DNA of 64,000 nucleotides from Portulaca oleracea. Taxonomy: Eukaryota > Streptophyta > Magnoliopsida > Caryophyllales > Portulacaceae. The stretch lies in contig CM055888.1 of the NCBI GenBank assembly GCA_029582165.1, positions 30,581,408 through 30,645,407 on the forward strand. The letters are read 5' to 3'. The notes beneath the pieces are model-generated. The model did not search any database, was not told the DNA's origin, and saw only the letters and a program-made list of their open reading frames with translations. Made by a program: the position numbers and the translations under genes. Shown in pieces: positions 21,484 to 33,800 of the stretch. Each line of letters starts with the position of its first letter. Positions within the stretch are counted from its first letter, which is position 1.

Positions 21484-22600
21484 CTTATGATTATCAATTT
21501 ATGAAAATGAGCATCAACGTGACAAAAATGAGCATCATGAATTATCTTATGAACATTAAGATAATATGAAATGATCATCAAGTTGAACTGAAATGAACAC
21601 CAAGTCATATCAAGTGACATTTTCAGTACTACATGATCAATTAGTTACAATGAACACCTACACCATGACAAATGAGCAACAAATCCATTGGCAATGAACA
21701 TCATATCCTATCTCATGAACATCAACTAACTTACTCTTTGGTGTTGTCTTCGTGCACCATAATATCACCGACTGCAGCAGGGGCCCTTTCCTCTGGTACA
21801 ATCACCTTGTACACAACATCGGCAATGAGCAACATAGTGTACCAAAATGAACCCCAAGTGTTATGGCATGCATCAACATACACAACGTCATTGTTTGTTT
21901 GAACAAAGTAGAAAATGAACATCAAGTTTTAAAAAAATGAACAACAAGTAGTTATTCTGTGTTGTGATCATCAACTCACATTGAAAATCACTGAAAATGC
22001 ATAATGTTATGGAATGATCACTGAAATTATCATAAAAAAAATGAATACCAATTGTCACATTTACAATGAACAACAAATGAAAAATAAAATGAACACCAAG
22101 TGTTCCTGGAATGAACATCAAACAGAATGGGGATGAACATACATACACTGGTAATGTAAATGAGCAACAATTAGTCATGGAATGAACATTAAACATTCTG
22201 GGATGAATAAAATATAAACGAACATCAACATTTAAACAATGTTAATAATAAGTTGTTTTCGGATGTCTATCAATAAACAACAATTATAATGATCATCAAG
22301 TCACACATACAATGAACAACAATTGATGATGACATGAACAACAAGTACTCCTGGAATGAATATCAGTGGAAAATGAAAAAAAAAGAAAAGAATAAATGAA
22401 CATCCTCAAGTGGTCCAACATCACATACACTGAAAATGAACTCCAAGGTGAGAGAAAATGAACATCAATTAGTGCTTGAATGCCCACCATTGATAAACAA
22501 ACAATTCTACAATGAACATCCAACGTTCTAGGATGATCATCAAATCCCTTACAATGAATAACAAAATTGAACATCATGTGGTTGTGTACTCATCACTTAT
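21484..22600 (-). repeat. Array of AATGAACATC motifs, - orientation
   Basis: This is the mirror image of the left array: AATGAACATC and AATGAACAAC recur dozens of times right of the nested retrotransposon. The ORFs seen here on either strand are by-products of the repeats. Confidence 0.85.
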
Positions 22601-23558
22601 CAGCATATGAACTTAAATTAAAACCACTGAAACATCATCAAAAAGAAAAATATGATCCTAAACACTATTCCAACTACAAAACTCCATTTTTTGACACTTA
22701 TGAACAACAACACCAAAAAATGATCATCAGAATATATGTATTCAGATCACATGAACTAATCTCTTCCTGCATTGACAAAAACACACCAAACTGTATTAAT
22801 AAACAACAAACCCTTCCCGGACACCCATAAGTTAAAAAAAAAGGGAACAAATCCTAGAATCGCATACACTCACCCGCCGGAAAATTCGACATCCGTTTCA
22901 CTTTTCTCTGCCAATTGACCGAAAATTCACCCATCGGAACACTCACTCGCTGGGAAATCGCACGCCCCTCCTCTGTAATTAACCGGAAATATGCGGAAAT
23001 CGTTTAGGGTTTGCTTCAAAGCTACAAGCTTTGGAAATTCAGTTATGACATACTTGAATGAGCATGGTAGATTTTCAAAAGTTGCATAAAGATTTCACTT
23101 TTCTCATCCAATTGATCGGAAATTCACCAACCGGAACACTCACTCACCGGAAAATCGCATGCCCCTCCTTTGCAATTAACCGGAAATCTGCGGAAGTGGT
23201 TTATAGCTTGCTTCAAAGCTTCAAAATTTGGAAGAATAGTTATGGCAAACCTGGATGAGCATGGTGAGTTTTCAAAAGTTGAATAATGATTGTGTGTTTT
23301 GGGAAATTGCAAATAATAACTCCCTCCCTCCAGCTTGCAAGTAGCAGTTGACATCAGCATGCCCCTCCTTCTTCCCCTCACGTGATACCTCTCTTTTTTT
23401 AAAAAAAAATAAAAAATTCAGCCAATCATAATTATCATCAGATATTTAAAATAAAGATAAAACAACTAATTACCATCACCCTTGATCTTGGAACCAAGGG
23501 CTAGGATCCTCTATGCTTCTATGCTCACAAAACCCTTCTTCTTATTATATCTATTCCC
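21830..23558 (-). repeat. Right terminal inverted repeat of the MULE
   Basis: This is the reverse complement of the left arm, with the same 185-bp internal duplication (about 22880-23080 and 23080-23270) and the same outer GGGAATA end. It is roughly 0.5 kb longer than the left arm within the AATGAACATC-rich part. Confidence 0.85.
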
Positions 23559-23559
23559 T

Positions 23560-23596
<37 letters not shown>

Positions 23597-23721
23597 AATA
23601 ATCATCTTATTTTCAGCAATACTTTTAACTTGCAAAGAAAACAAATGAAAAGAAAAATAATGAAAAACATTTTAACATAATATATATTTATAGTTTAGTA
23701 TACAATTCTCTAGTTGTACAG
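23559..23721. other. Spacer with (AT)n run
   Basis: Microsatellite and AT-rich sequence between the MULE and the first tandem repeat unit. Confidence 0.6.
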
Positions 23722-25151
23722 TCGTTTTATGGTAATCCCGCGGGAGTACAAATCTCTCATGCATGTAGTCCCGCTATTTGCCAAACCAATAAATAGCAGC
23801 CCATCTTAGTGTTAACATGTAAGTAACTTTGTCATAGTGGCTAGGCGGCCTAACACTCATGCAAGAGATTGCGATTTTGAATCCCTTGAGTCTAACATCT
23901 TCCTTTCCATTTTTTTTATTCCACCAACTTATTTCCAACTTTTTTTGATTCCACCAACTTATCTTTCTTGTAATCTTTTCAAATTTTTTTAATAAATTTG
24001 TTTTCCACAAATTAACATACTATATCCATAAAAAAAAAATATATAACATGCTATTAAGTCTATTTTTACATAAAGCACAAAACTATTTCCTAATTGTTGT
24101 ACTTTTTTCTTTCCTTCCTATTAAATATAATATGTATGCACACTAAATATCTTGTGTAATGTTGTATCATTTATTTTATCTATTTTTTATTTTTAATTTG
24201 GGTCGTAATTATATTTTTTTTTCTCTAAAACACATCAATTATTTTGCATTATTGATTCTTGGTTGTTTATGTGTTGGTATGCAAAGGTTTTATGTGTTAG
24301 TGTGTATTAGTGTGCAAAGGTGTATGTGTTGGTGTGCAAATGTTTTATGCGTTAGTGTGTATTAGTGTGCAAAGGTGTATGTGTTGGTGTGCAAAGGTTT
24401 TATGTGTTAGTGTGTATTAGTGTGCAAAGGTATATGTGTTGGTGTGCAAAGGTTTATGTGTTAGTGTGTTTTGGTGTGCAAAGATGCATATGTTGGTGTA
24501 TGTTAGTGTGCAAACTCATTTGTACACTAATTTTTTTGTAGGATAGACTCCTTTACACACTAGCACATAATATTTTACACCTTGACGCATGCTCATTTGC
24601 ACACAATTTTTTATTTTTTTATTTTTTTTTGTGGGATAAACTCATTTGCACATTAACACAACTCCTTTACACTCTAACACATACTCCCTTGCATACTAAT
24701 TTTTGTACGATGGACTCTTTTGCACACTAACACAAACTCATTTGCACACTAAATTTGCATACTTATTAGTGTGTAATGACATATTAATTAATTTATATAA
24801 ATATTATACTTAACATGCAATAGTATATTAATTAGTGTGCATAAATAATTAGTGTGTAATATATAATGATTAATTAATGTGTATAAGTATTATATTTAGC
24901 ATGTAATAATATATATATAATTTAACGCCAAGAGTTATATTGTTGTGCATCGATTATAATATTTATGTACACTATATATACAATTCATTTGGTGTGCAAT
25001 AAACTACAATGATACCACAAAAAAAAAAGAAAAAAAATTAGTGTGTGTTAGTGTGCAAATACGTAAAAGAAAATAGCGAAATGATGAAGGGGAAAATTGA
25101 AGTAAATGAAAGAAAACAAATGTAAAAAGAAAAAGGAAAAAGAAATGAAAC

Positions 25152-28100
25152 ATATCAATAATCAATAACCTTTAAAAAGGCTAAATAAATTACTGTAGCA
25201 ATCTACAGTGTGCTTGGGGTAAATTGTTATTTTACAAATATTACAGGGACTTGTTCGTCATTTAACCTTTCCTTTCAGTCAGTTCACGCCACATAGCCAG
25301 ACTGTAACCCATTACTTTTCAGTTTTCCTTATCCTTCCTTCGCCTCTTTCTCACTCCATTTCCATTCATCATCTTCTCTCCAAAGTCTCATCCCCGTTAC
25401 AAACTCTCATCCCAAACTCACTGCCTCTCTATTTGGAATTGGGGTAAATTGTTATTATCACTAGATATGATGTGAGTTTAGCGGGAGGGGGGGGGGGCAG
25501 AATGACCTTCTTGTGAGTTTGGGGTAAATGTTTGATGGAAAGAGATCTATTTGAGAAAGAGTAAAATGACCTTCTTGCTGACTTGAAGGATATCCCAAAG
25601 AAGGCTTGTGATAGAAGGGTATGTCGTTTTTTTCTTTACCTTGTGCTCCTCTTTAGATACTTTACTTTCTGCAATTATGTGACTAATCAGTAATACATTT
25701 AACCTTGCAGATAGGGATGTGGATTTTGGGTTTATTATGTGATTTGCGGAGCCATCCCCCTTTTTTTATGAAGTTTAGAGCAATTGGATTTTTCAGGTTC
25801 ATATCACTCTTTCTCTCTAAAATTTGAATTTCTGGAAAATTTATTCTTCATGGATTGTTGATTGACGATCAAAGTAGACAATGCTGAATTGATGGTTATG
25901 GTTGCTATTTTGTTTTCTCTCTCTAAGCTCCACCTTCTACCATGAAAACTTCATTGGCCACGAGTCCACAACCCATTTTGATGAAGTCTGTGCTAATTTT
26001 GTGCCACAACCCATTTTGATGCTAATCAGATAGTGTCAGATTGTTATCCATAAAGGAAGTTTTTTTTTTTTTTTTTAAGAATGTATTTGGTTGGTCAATA
26101 AACTCGGAAAACTGGTCAATTTTTAGGGTTGACTTATTTTCCCCATATCTGGTTGTGGGTTGACCTTGGGAAAAAATTCGCTGTGGCCCCACCATTTTCT
26201 TCATTTTCCCATGAAAATCTTTACCATGGAAAACTTCCCTCTTAGTTTTTTATTTACTTGGATGCGTTCGGGACTGATTTAAGCTTCTTGAGGTTGGCTT
26301 TTAATGCTTTGAGTAAGATTTAATTTAGGATTTGAGCACTTGAGCTTTACCAAGAAGCTCTCTATGTTCTGCTGTTCTGAGTGTTGAATGCGTAATTTTT
26401 TTTATTTTTTTTATTTGTCCCCTGGGAATTCCATTTCAGGTTCTTTCTTGACTTTTGGGTCAATTCTCGCTGCCTAATATTTAGTCGCCATAGGTAGGTG
26501 AAATATTGGTCTCTTTGTATGTCATCTTTATGGTAGGGTTTGGGTTTGATTAATCTTGAATTTGGCAATTTATTATTTGTTTGTGAATATTTGAAATCTC
26601 CAGATTCCACTGATGTTGGCTGCAATGCGAGGGAATATCAAACATTTGGAGAAACTCCTTAAGGAAGGTGCAAATGTAAGTCATTTTCCAACTTTCACTG
26701 TATCATTCTCACCTCCACTAAGGTCCGATACTTTGTTGGGGAACATTGTCCACATAAGTGAGTAACTTACATTTAGGTTTAGAGTTACATTTAGTTGTGC
26801 ATGTGATTTAAAGATTGAAAGGAGTAGGAGTTGAAAGGTCCATCAAGGAGTTTCGATGGCGGATTCTTATTGTCAGATTTCGTTGGGTCTTACTACCCAC
26901 TACTCCAAAATTTAGAGATTAAACTAACTGCATATTTGGGGGTTTCGATTCAAAATCAAATTCAACCATGATCTCAAGTCAGACTTTCTTATCTAGCATG
27001 ATCAAATGATGTTGATCTGTTACACTAGCGATGAATTTTGATTTCGAATAGAAGTTCCAAACCAGGTATACATTATTTATGATACAAGAAAAGAAATATA
27101 ACTTGAACTTTGAATTGGGTATGTATAGCATTGACACCAAGTATACTTCAAGAATGAAAGCTCACATCAACTTCATATTCTATTCAAGGTCCTTATATTG
27201 CACAAATAGCTTTACCATGTGATACTATGTTGATTTCTTCTTTTCAAGCAAGGTCATCAGTAGATTTTTTTTTTTAAATTCGAAGTTCTCAAAACTATAT
27301 TTATTTGTCACTTCTTTCTGAAAATATGTGTGTTTCCTTGCAAATTTCAGCTTAATGGTCTTCTAACCGTGAATTGAGAGATTAGAAATCAATCTTTACA
27401 TTTGTTATGACAACGGTGGAATGCAGGGGCATATTGATTTCTTGTATTAGTGTATGATTTGATGACTCTATGTGGCCATGTCATTCTTTTTCAAACAATT
27501 TATCTCAATACCATCACTCTTAAGTTGTGTTTTTCTTAGTTCACAGAATCTTGAGCATCCGTGTCTGAACTGAAGACTCTTGACTAGATACTATTTGACT
27601 ATAATATATTGTTCAGATTACTTTCGATATCTAGAAATATTAGCACCAAATTTGATGTAATTCCTATGCATGAAAAGTGTCTTGAAATGAAGGCTAAAGG
27701 TCAGTTTTATCGGTGATATTCAAATGCTTTTGCTTTTATTGTAGTAGCTATTTTAGTCATCTTTGTGAGGTGTATGGTTGCCTTTTGTGCCCAGCTGCTT
27801 GTTATCGTTACCATGCTCAATCACTGGAACTGAATATGAACTAATGGTGGCCTCCATTGCTAGAGTCAGCTGTGACTTAGCTTTTCCCATTAGTTTTGGG
27901 AAATCACACTTTCAGACAAATTAAGTCTGTCTTTGGAGACAGGAAGTGGCATACTTTAGTGTCAACTAGAGACGTCTTACATGGAACATCACAGAAATAG
28001 CCATGACAGAGATAAAAGCTCCCTGGAAGAATTCAAGATCCTGAGATTGTTGCTAGCTAATTTATTGTATACATTTCTATGTAACTTGCCATCTTCTAAT

Positions 28101-28208
28101 AAGTCTTGGGATGAGCACATGTCCTATGTTTTCGGCATACAATTCAATACTTGTAATAATATTCACCTTTCAAATCTACAGTGCCTAACGAGTGCTTGTT
28201 TTGGCTTG
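25152..28208 (+). other. Captured genomic segment present only in unit A
   Basis: Unit B reads continuously ATGAAACA-AATAGAAAAAAAGCC (near 29950). In unit A the same sequence is split, and 3.06 kb of unrelated, intron-like DNA lies between. It contains a pyrimidine-rich stretch like a plant 5' UTR (about 25310-25440), a copy of the GGAAAATTTTCC-type repeat (26090-26245), and one convincing exon at 26604-26675. An exon-like block bounded by TTGCAG (25706-25711) and CAG-GT (about 25796) has no recognisable product. The ORF at 27981-28211 is unassigned. Confidence 0.6.
26604..26675 (+). pseudogene. Single ankyrin-repeat exon fragment of a host gene
   Basis: Twenty-four codons containing PLMLAAMRGN and LEKLLKEGAN match the ankyrin repeat consensus TPLhlAa..G....v..LL..GAn. 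A pyrimidine-containing acceptor (CTCCAG) precedes it and a consensus donor (GTAAGT) follows, and the phase is preserved. The PLMLAAM variant resembles ankyrin-RING E3 ligases of the plant XBAT/XBOS group, but other ankyrin proteins are possible. The neighbouring exons that would complete the repeat array are missing, so it cannot make a functional protein alone. It looks captured with parts of its flanking introns. Confidence 0.7.
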
Positions 28209-28609
28209 TAGAAAAAAAGCCAAAATAATTTTACATATGAAAAAAATTAGTGGAAAATAACAAAAATAAATAGTTGAAGCATGCGTACAGCCAGACTTGA
28301 ACTCATGACCATCACTAATTCAATACAGTGAAAAAAACACTTGCTAATGCGTTGTATATGAAGCATTTGCATATAACAACAGTAATTAATTAATAACTTA
28401 AATTACGCTTATAAAAAGACAAGAAAAAGGTGACGATAGCTGACGTATAGCAGGAGTAATGAGAAGATGTGTGGTCCCGCGGGACCACCTAATAATTTTC
28501 GATAGTCGTTATATGGTAATCCCACGGGAGTACAAATCTCTCATGTAATCCCGCTATTTGCCAAACCAATAAATAGCGGCCCATCTTAGTGTTAACATGT
28601 AAGTAGCTT

Positions 28610-28665
28610 TGGCATAGTGGCTAGGCGGCCTAACACTCATGTGAGAGATTGCGATTTTGAATCCC
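28610..28665 (+). promoter_or_regulatory. tRNA-like A and B boxes, left end of unit
   Basis: TGGCATAGTGG (28610-28620) fits a pol III A box (TRGCNNAGYGG) and GATTTTGAATCCC (28653-28665) a degenerate B box, 32 bases apart. The same pair occurs in units A and C. This may be a tRNA-derived SINE head or a tRNA remnant; no cloverleaf is complete. Confidence 0.4.
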
Positions 28666-29059
28666 TTGAGTCTAACATCTTCCTTTCCATTTTTTTTTTA
28701 TTTCCAACTTTTTTTATTCCACCAACTTATTTCCAACTTTTTTTATTCAACCAACTTATTTTTCTTGTAATCTTTTCAAATTTTTTTGATAAATTTGTTT
28801 TCAACAAATTAACATACTATATCCATAAAAAAAAAATATAACATACTATTAAGTCTATTTTTACATAAAGCACAAAACTATTTCCTAATTGTTGTACTTT
28901 TTTCTTTCCTTCCTATTAAATATAATATGTATGCACACTAAATATCTTGTGTACTGTTATATCATTTATATTATCTATTTTTTATTCTTAATTTGGGTCA
29001 TAATTATGTTTTTTTTTCTCTAAAACACATCAAGTATTTTGCATTATTGATTCTTGGTT

Positions 29060-29560
29060 GTTTATGTGTTGGTGTGCAAAGGTTTTATGTGTTAGTGTGT
29101 ATTAGTGTGCAAAGGTATATGTGTTTGTGTCCAAATGTTTTATGCGTTAGTGTGTATTAGTGTGCAAAGGTGTATGTGTTGGTGTGCAAATGTTTTATGT
29201 GTTAGTGTGTATTAGTGTGCAAAGGTGTATGTGTTGGTGTGCAAAGGTTTATGTGTTAGTGTGCTTTGGTGTGCAAAGATGCATATGTTGGTGTATGTTA
29301 GTGTGCAAACTCATTTGCACACTAATTTTTTTTGTAGGATAGACTCCTTTACACACTAGCACATAATATTTTACACCTTGACGCATGCTCATTTGCACAC
29401 AATTTTTTTTATATAATTTTTTTTTTGTGGGATAAACTCATTTGTACACTAACACAACTCCTTTATACTCTAACACATACTCACTTGCATACTAGTTTTT
29501 GTACGAAGGACTCTTTTGCACACTAACACAAACTCATTTGCACACCTAATTTGCATACTT
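29060..29560. repeat. Inverted arrays of TTAGTGTGCAAA
   Basis: The left half repeats GTGTTAGTGTGTATTAGTGTGCAAAG-type sequence in tandem; the right half carries TTTGCACACTAA in the other orientation, so the halves could pair. The array also occurs at 24260-24760 and 30790-30880 plus 38441-38790. Confidence 0.75.
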
Positions 29561-30034
29561 ATTAGTGTGTAATAACATATTAATTAATTTACATAAATAT
29601 TATACTTAACGTGCAATAGTATATTAATTAGTGTGCATAAATAATTAGTGTGTAATATATGATGATTAATTAATGTGTATAAGTATTATATTTAGCATGT
29701 AATAATATATATAATTTAACGCCAAGAGTTATATTGTTGTGCATCGATTATAATATTTATGTACACTATATATACAATTCATTTGGTGTGCAATAAACTA
29801 CAATGATACCACAAAAAAAAAAAAGAAACAAAATAGTGTGTGTTAGTGCGCAAATATGTGAAAGAAAATAGCGAAATGATGAAGGGGAAAATTGAAGTAA
29901 ATGAAAGAAAACAAATGTAAAAAAGAAAAAGGAAAAAGAAATGAAACAAATAGAAAAAAAGCCAAAATAATTTTACATATGAAAAAAAATTAGTGGAAAA
30001 TAACAAAAATAAAGAGTTGAAGCATGCGGCACAG

Positions 30035-30090
30035 CCAGACTTGAACTCATGACCATCAATAATTCAATACAGTGAAAAAGACACTTGCCA
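30035..30090 (-). promoter_or_regulatory. tRNA-like boxes, right end of unit, opposite strand
   Basis: On the - strand TGGCAAGTGTC (30090-30080) and GAGTTCAAGTCTGG (30048-30035) resemble A and B boxes with tRNA-like spacing. They face the left pair. The arrangement recurs in units A (about 28300-28360) and C (about 39705-39760). Confidence 0.4.
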
Positions 30091-30885
30091 AAGCGTTGTT
30101 TATGAAGCATTTGCATATAATAACAGTAATTAATTAATAACTTTAATTACACCTATAAAAAGACAAGAAAAAGGTGACGATAGCTGACGTATAGCAGGAG
30201 TAATGGGAAGATGTGTGGTCCCGCGGGACCACCTAATAATTTTCATTAGTCGTTATATGGTAATCCCGCGGGAGTACAAATCTCTCATGTAGTCCCGCTA
30301 TTTTCCAAACCAATAAATAGCGGCCCATCTTAGTGTTAACATGTAAGTAGCTTTCGCATAGTGGTTGGGCGGCCTAACACTCATGCGAGAGATTGCGATT
30401 TTGAATCCTTTGAGTCTAACATCTTCCTTTCCATTTTTTTTTATTCTACCAACTTATTTCCAATTTTTTTTATCCCACCAACTTATTTTTCTTGTAGTCT
30501 TTTCAAATTTTTTTAATAAATTTGTTTTCCACAAATTAACATACTATATCCATAAAAAAAATATATAACATACTATTAAGTCTATTTTTACATAAAGCAC
30601 AAAACTATTTCCTAATTGTTATACTTTTTTCTTTCCTTCCTATTAAATATAATATGTATGCACACTAAATATCTTGTGTAATGTTATATCATTTATTTTA
30701 TCTATTTTTTATTTTTAATTTGGGTCATAATTATGTTTTTTTTTCTCTAAAACACATCAAGTATTTTGCATTATTGATTCTTGGTTGTTTATGTGTTGGT
30801 GTGCAAAGGTTTTATGTGTTAGTGTGTATTAGTGTGCAAAGGTGTATGTGTTGGTGTGCAAATGTTTTATGCGTTAGTGTGTATT

Positions 30886-33800
30886 TGTAACTCTCCGGAA
30901 ATTCAATTCTAAACTTAACGGTCAAAGTCAAATGTTGACTAACATTAACAGCGGAAGACTCATTTTTTTTTACTTATTTTCTTTACTTGTGCGTTACTGC
31001 CGTACCTCCGAAGAGATACAAGGCAAGAAAGGAAAACTAACCACAAACGATAACTGCTTACTTAAAATTAATAACGAAAAGAACTTCGAATTCTAGAACA
31101 ACATAAACTCAACATTAACCAAACTTCAAATCTAAACATAAACTAAACTTTATTCTCAAACGGCTAACTCCAACGTCCTCACTTCTGTTGCCCGTCCCCA
31201 TCACATAATTGATCTTCACCTGAAAACAAAACATTCACAACATGAGGGGGAAACCTCAATAATGTCTACCCCTAACTGTCAAAACAGTTCAAAGTTCATT
31301 TCAAACCATTTTAGGGGAGGGGAACAAGTCAAACCTTTTTACAACTCATTTGAAACCCAACCCAAAAAAACCAGAGTTCAGAAATAGCAAAACTTATAAA
31401 TCAACAGTACAAACTTTCAACTCAGTAAAACACAACGATTCAAAATCCTCAACCGACTTTTCAATCTCAGAATCAGACATCAGACATCAGAAATCAGAAA
31501 CAGAGTAATCAGAAACAGAGTAAACTTTTCCTCAGAAAACAGATCAGAATTTTATTATGCGGGCGGGATTTGCCTATCCCCAGAATATCAGAATCAGAAA
31601 CAGAACAGGATCTCAGATCCTCAGAATCAGAATGGATGGCCAGTCCCAGAAACATAATCAGATTTGTGCACAATCTCAGAAATAATATTGGGATTCCCCG
31701 ATCTCTTGATAACTCCCCTGCAGGAACAAATCCTGGTCTAAGGGTCGTTACCCGTAACCCGCTTATGGTTTCACTTTGATTATTAGTATCTTATGAATTA
31801 TCAGACGTCAGACTTCACATAAACCCAACCCAGTTTCCAAAACTGACAGAATAAAACTCAGAGTTTAAAAAGGCTGCCACTTTTTTCTTAACTCATAAAA
31901 GAACATCACAGACATCCAAATCAGACAGTCCAACTTTACAGAAAATCCCCGTGCGGGATGCAAGCTTCACAAAACATATTAAAATCACAAAACATATAAA
32001 AGAGCATCCCAAGGGGATTAGGACATAGACATTACCGGAACAACTTCTCTTTTCTGCAGTCACTTACACACAGGAGCTACTACTTCGTCATCTCGCTCGG
32101 ACCTAGGATTCGAATAATATTTCTAAAATTAAAACTCTCTCTCCACGATACCTAATTTATACAAATTCTACCATTTCCCCAACTTAACAATTTCTTACAA
32201 CTAAACTAACCATGTAACATGCAATATAATCACATAACATCATGTCAACAATAACTCCACCTTAATCAAATAATAACTAGCTTTAAGGACAAGAACAACC
32301 CTAGACATAAAAACTTTGCATGGTACTATTCCCACAATTTACAAATATGCCATTAATCATGCAATAACATACTGGACCATGCACTCTCATCTACAACTAC
32401 CATTTTCCTAGCATATTTCTAGGTTTCCAAAGTCATCATAATCCAACCCAAAAACATCTAAACCTTAGCAAAGACATGAAAGACTAACATTGCACACTTC
32501 ACATAAGGACTCCATAATAACATGAACTTGGTAATAATAATAAGTACTCAAAAATAGTAATATAAGCCTTAACAAAAGAAGTACTATGAAAGTAGCCACA
32601 TGAAAACTTATTTGTAATACAATAACTTAATAATAACTTGGAAACTTAATAATAATAATAATATGAACTTTATAATAATCATAAAAATACGAAACTTTAT
32701 AATAATAAAAACACGAAATCTTAATATTAATAATAACATGAAACTCTAAAATAATAACATGAAACCAATAACCTGAACTTTATAATACTAACCTGAAACT
32801 TTTAAAATAAAATCATGAAACTAATAATACTAAGACTCTTTAAAATAATATGGAAACTTAATAAAGTCATGGAAACTTTATAATAATAACACGAGACTTA
32901 ATAGTAATATTACGGAAACTTAATAATTTATGAAAACTTATTAATAACGATACGAAACTTAGTAACTTACGAACTTAATAATAATATTACGAAACATAAT
33001 AATAAAATTACGAAACATAATAATAAATTACGAAACTTAATATTTACTTATAATATGAACTTATTAGTAGTAATAACATGAAATATCAAGACATTAAGTA
33101 CATTAAACATCATTTAAACATGATAACTCAAATAATATTCTAACAAAAGCCAACTCATACAACCCTAATAAAAACATCCAATAACAAAACTTTTGGATAA
33201 ATCATGCCTAAACCCAACCAAACACAAATGACCCCCCTCCCCTACTGCCCCTAATCACTCATACAATGCATGATAATGCCATGAACGTATTATCTCACAC
33301 CCAAAACAACTCAGTAGAACATTAAACACAAGGAGGAGAGAGAGAGAGAGGGGGAGAGAGAGTTTATACATAAGGAGGGGATGCGGTGGTGTTGGTGGTG
33401 GTTCTCGGTCGTCGGAGGGTGGAGGCGACTGCACGGAGGTGGTGGGTCGTGAAGCTTCGCCGGCGGGGCAGTGGTGGTCGAAACTTGGGCAGCAGCTGCG
33501 TGAAACCGAGACTCGGTGGTTCGCCGGGGTTGTGGACGGTGGTCGCCGGTGCCTGGAATCGTCGAGGTCGGCGGGGGAAACGTAGGTAGCAACGACGGAG
33601 GTGGGGGTGGTGTCGAAGTGGCTACGTGGTGGTGGTGCGACTCGGGTGTTGATGCGTTGGAGATGGAGATGGAGGAAGAAAGGTGATGGTGGTGCGTTGG
33701 GGTTTTCCGTCGATGGGCGGTGGCTAAGGTGGCGGTGGACGGTGGGAATGGTGGTGTAGTGGTGGTTGGAGTAGAGGGAGGAGAAGGAGGGTGGTGGTGG

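Larger units (their letters stand above)
11707..23558. mobile_element. Mutator-like element with long TIRs, about 11.85 kb
   Basis: The ends GGGAATAAATATAATGAGAA (11707 on) and, in reverse, GGGAATAGATATAATAAGAA (ending 23558) start terminal inverted repeats longer than 1 kb. The flanking nonamers TATATATAT (11698-11706) and TATACATAT (23559-23567) differ at one position, matching the 9-bp duplication of Mutator elements, although the AT-rich target makes this weak. Inside are inverted GATGTTCATT arrays, an ORF with a FAR1-type DNA-binding domain, and a nested Ty3/gypsy element. No transposase catalytic domain is seen. Without the nested element the MULE is about 5.5 kb. Confidence 0.82.
23722..28505 (+). 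mobile_element. Tandem repeat unit A (Helitron-like), with extra 3-kb cargo
   Basis: The unit begins TCGTTTTATGGTAATCCCGC and ends with the palindrome GTGGTCCCGCGGGACCAC (28471-28488), CTAATAATTTTC and GATAG. Unit B starts at the next base. A 5' TC, a hairpin near the 3' end, a terminal NTAG followed by T and head-to-tail joining fit Helitrons. The hairpin-to-end distance (17 bases) is longer than usual and no Rep/helicase gene is present. Compared with units B and C it holds about 3.06 kb more DNA (25152-28208). Confidence 0.55.
28506..30249 (+). mobile_element. Tandem repeat unit B (Helitron-like), 1.74 kb
   Basis: It starts TCGTTATATGG directly after unit A and ends with GTGGTCCCGCGGGACCAC (30215-30232) plus CTAATAATTTTCATTAG. 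It has no coding capacity; the short ORFs come from GTGTTGGTGTGCAAA repeats. It is the shortest uninterrupted copy and serves as the reference for A and C. Confidence 0.6.

Noticed and set aside
25700..25800. Second captured exon (TTGCAG to CAG-GT)
   Set aside because: Splice-like borders exist but the translation matches no protein that I know; kept only as a remark in the captured segment.
28610..28665. Intact tRNA gene
   Set aside because: A and B boxes are only approximate and no cloverleaf with acceptor stem could be drawn.
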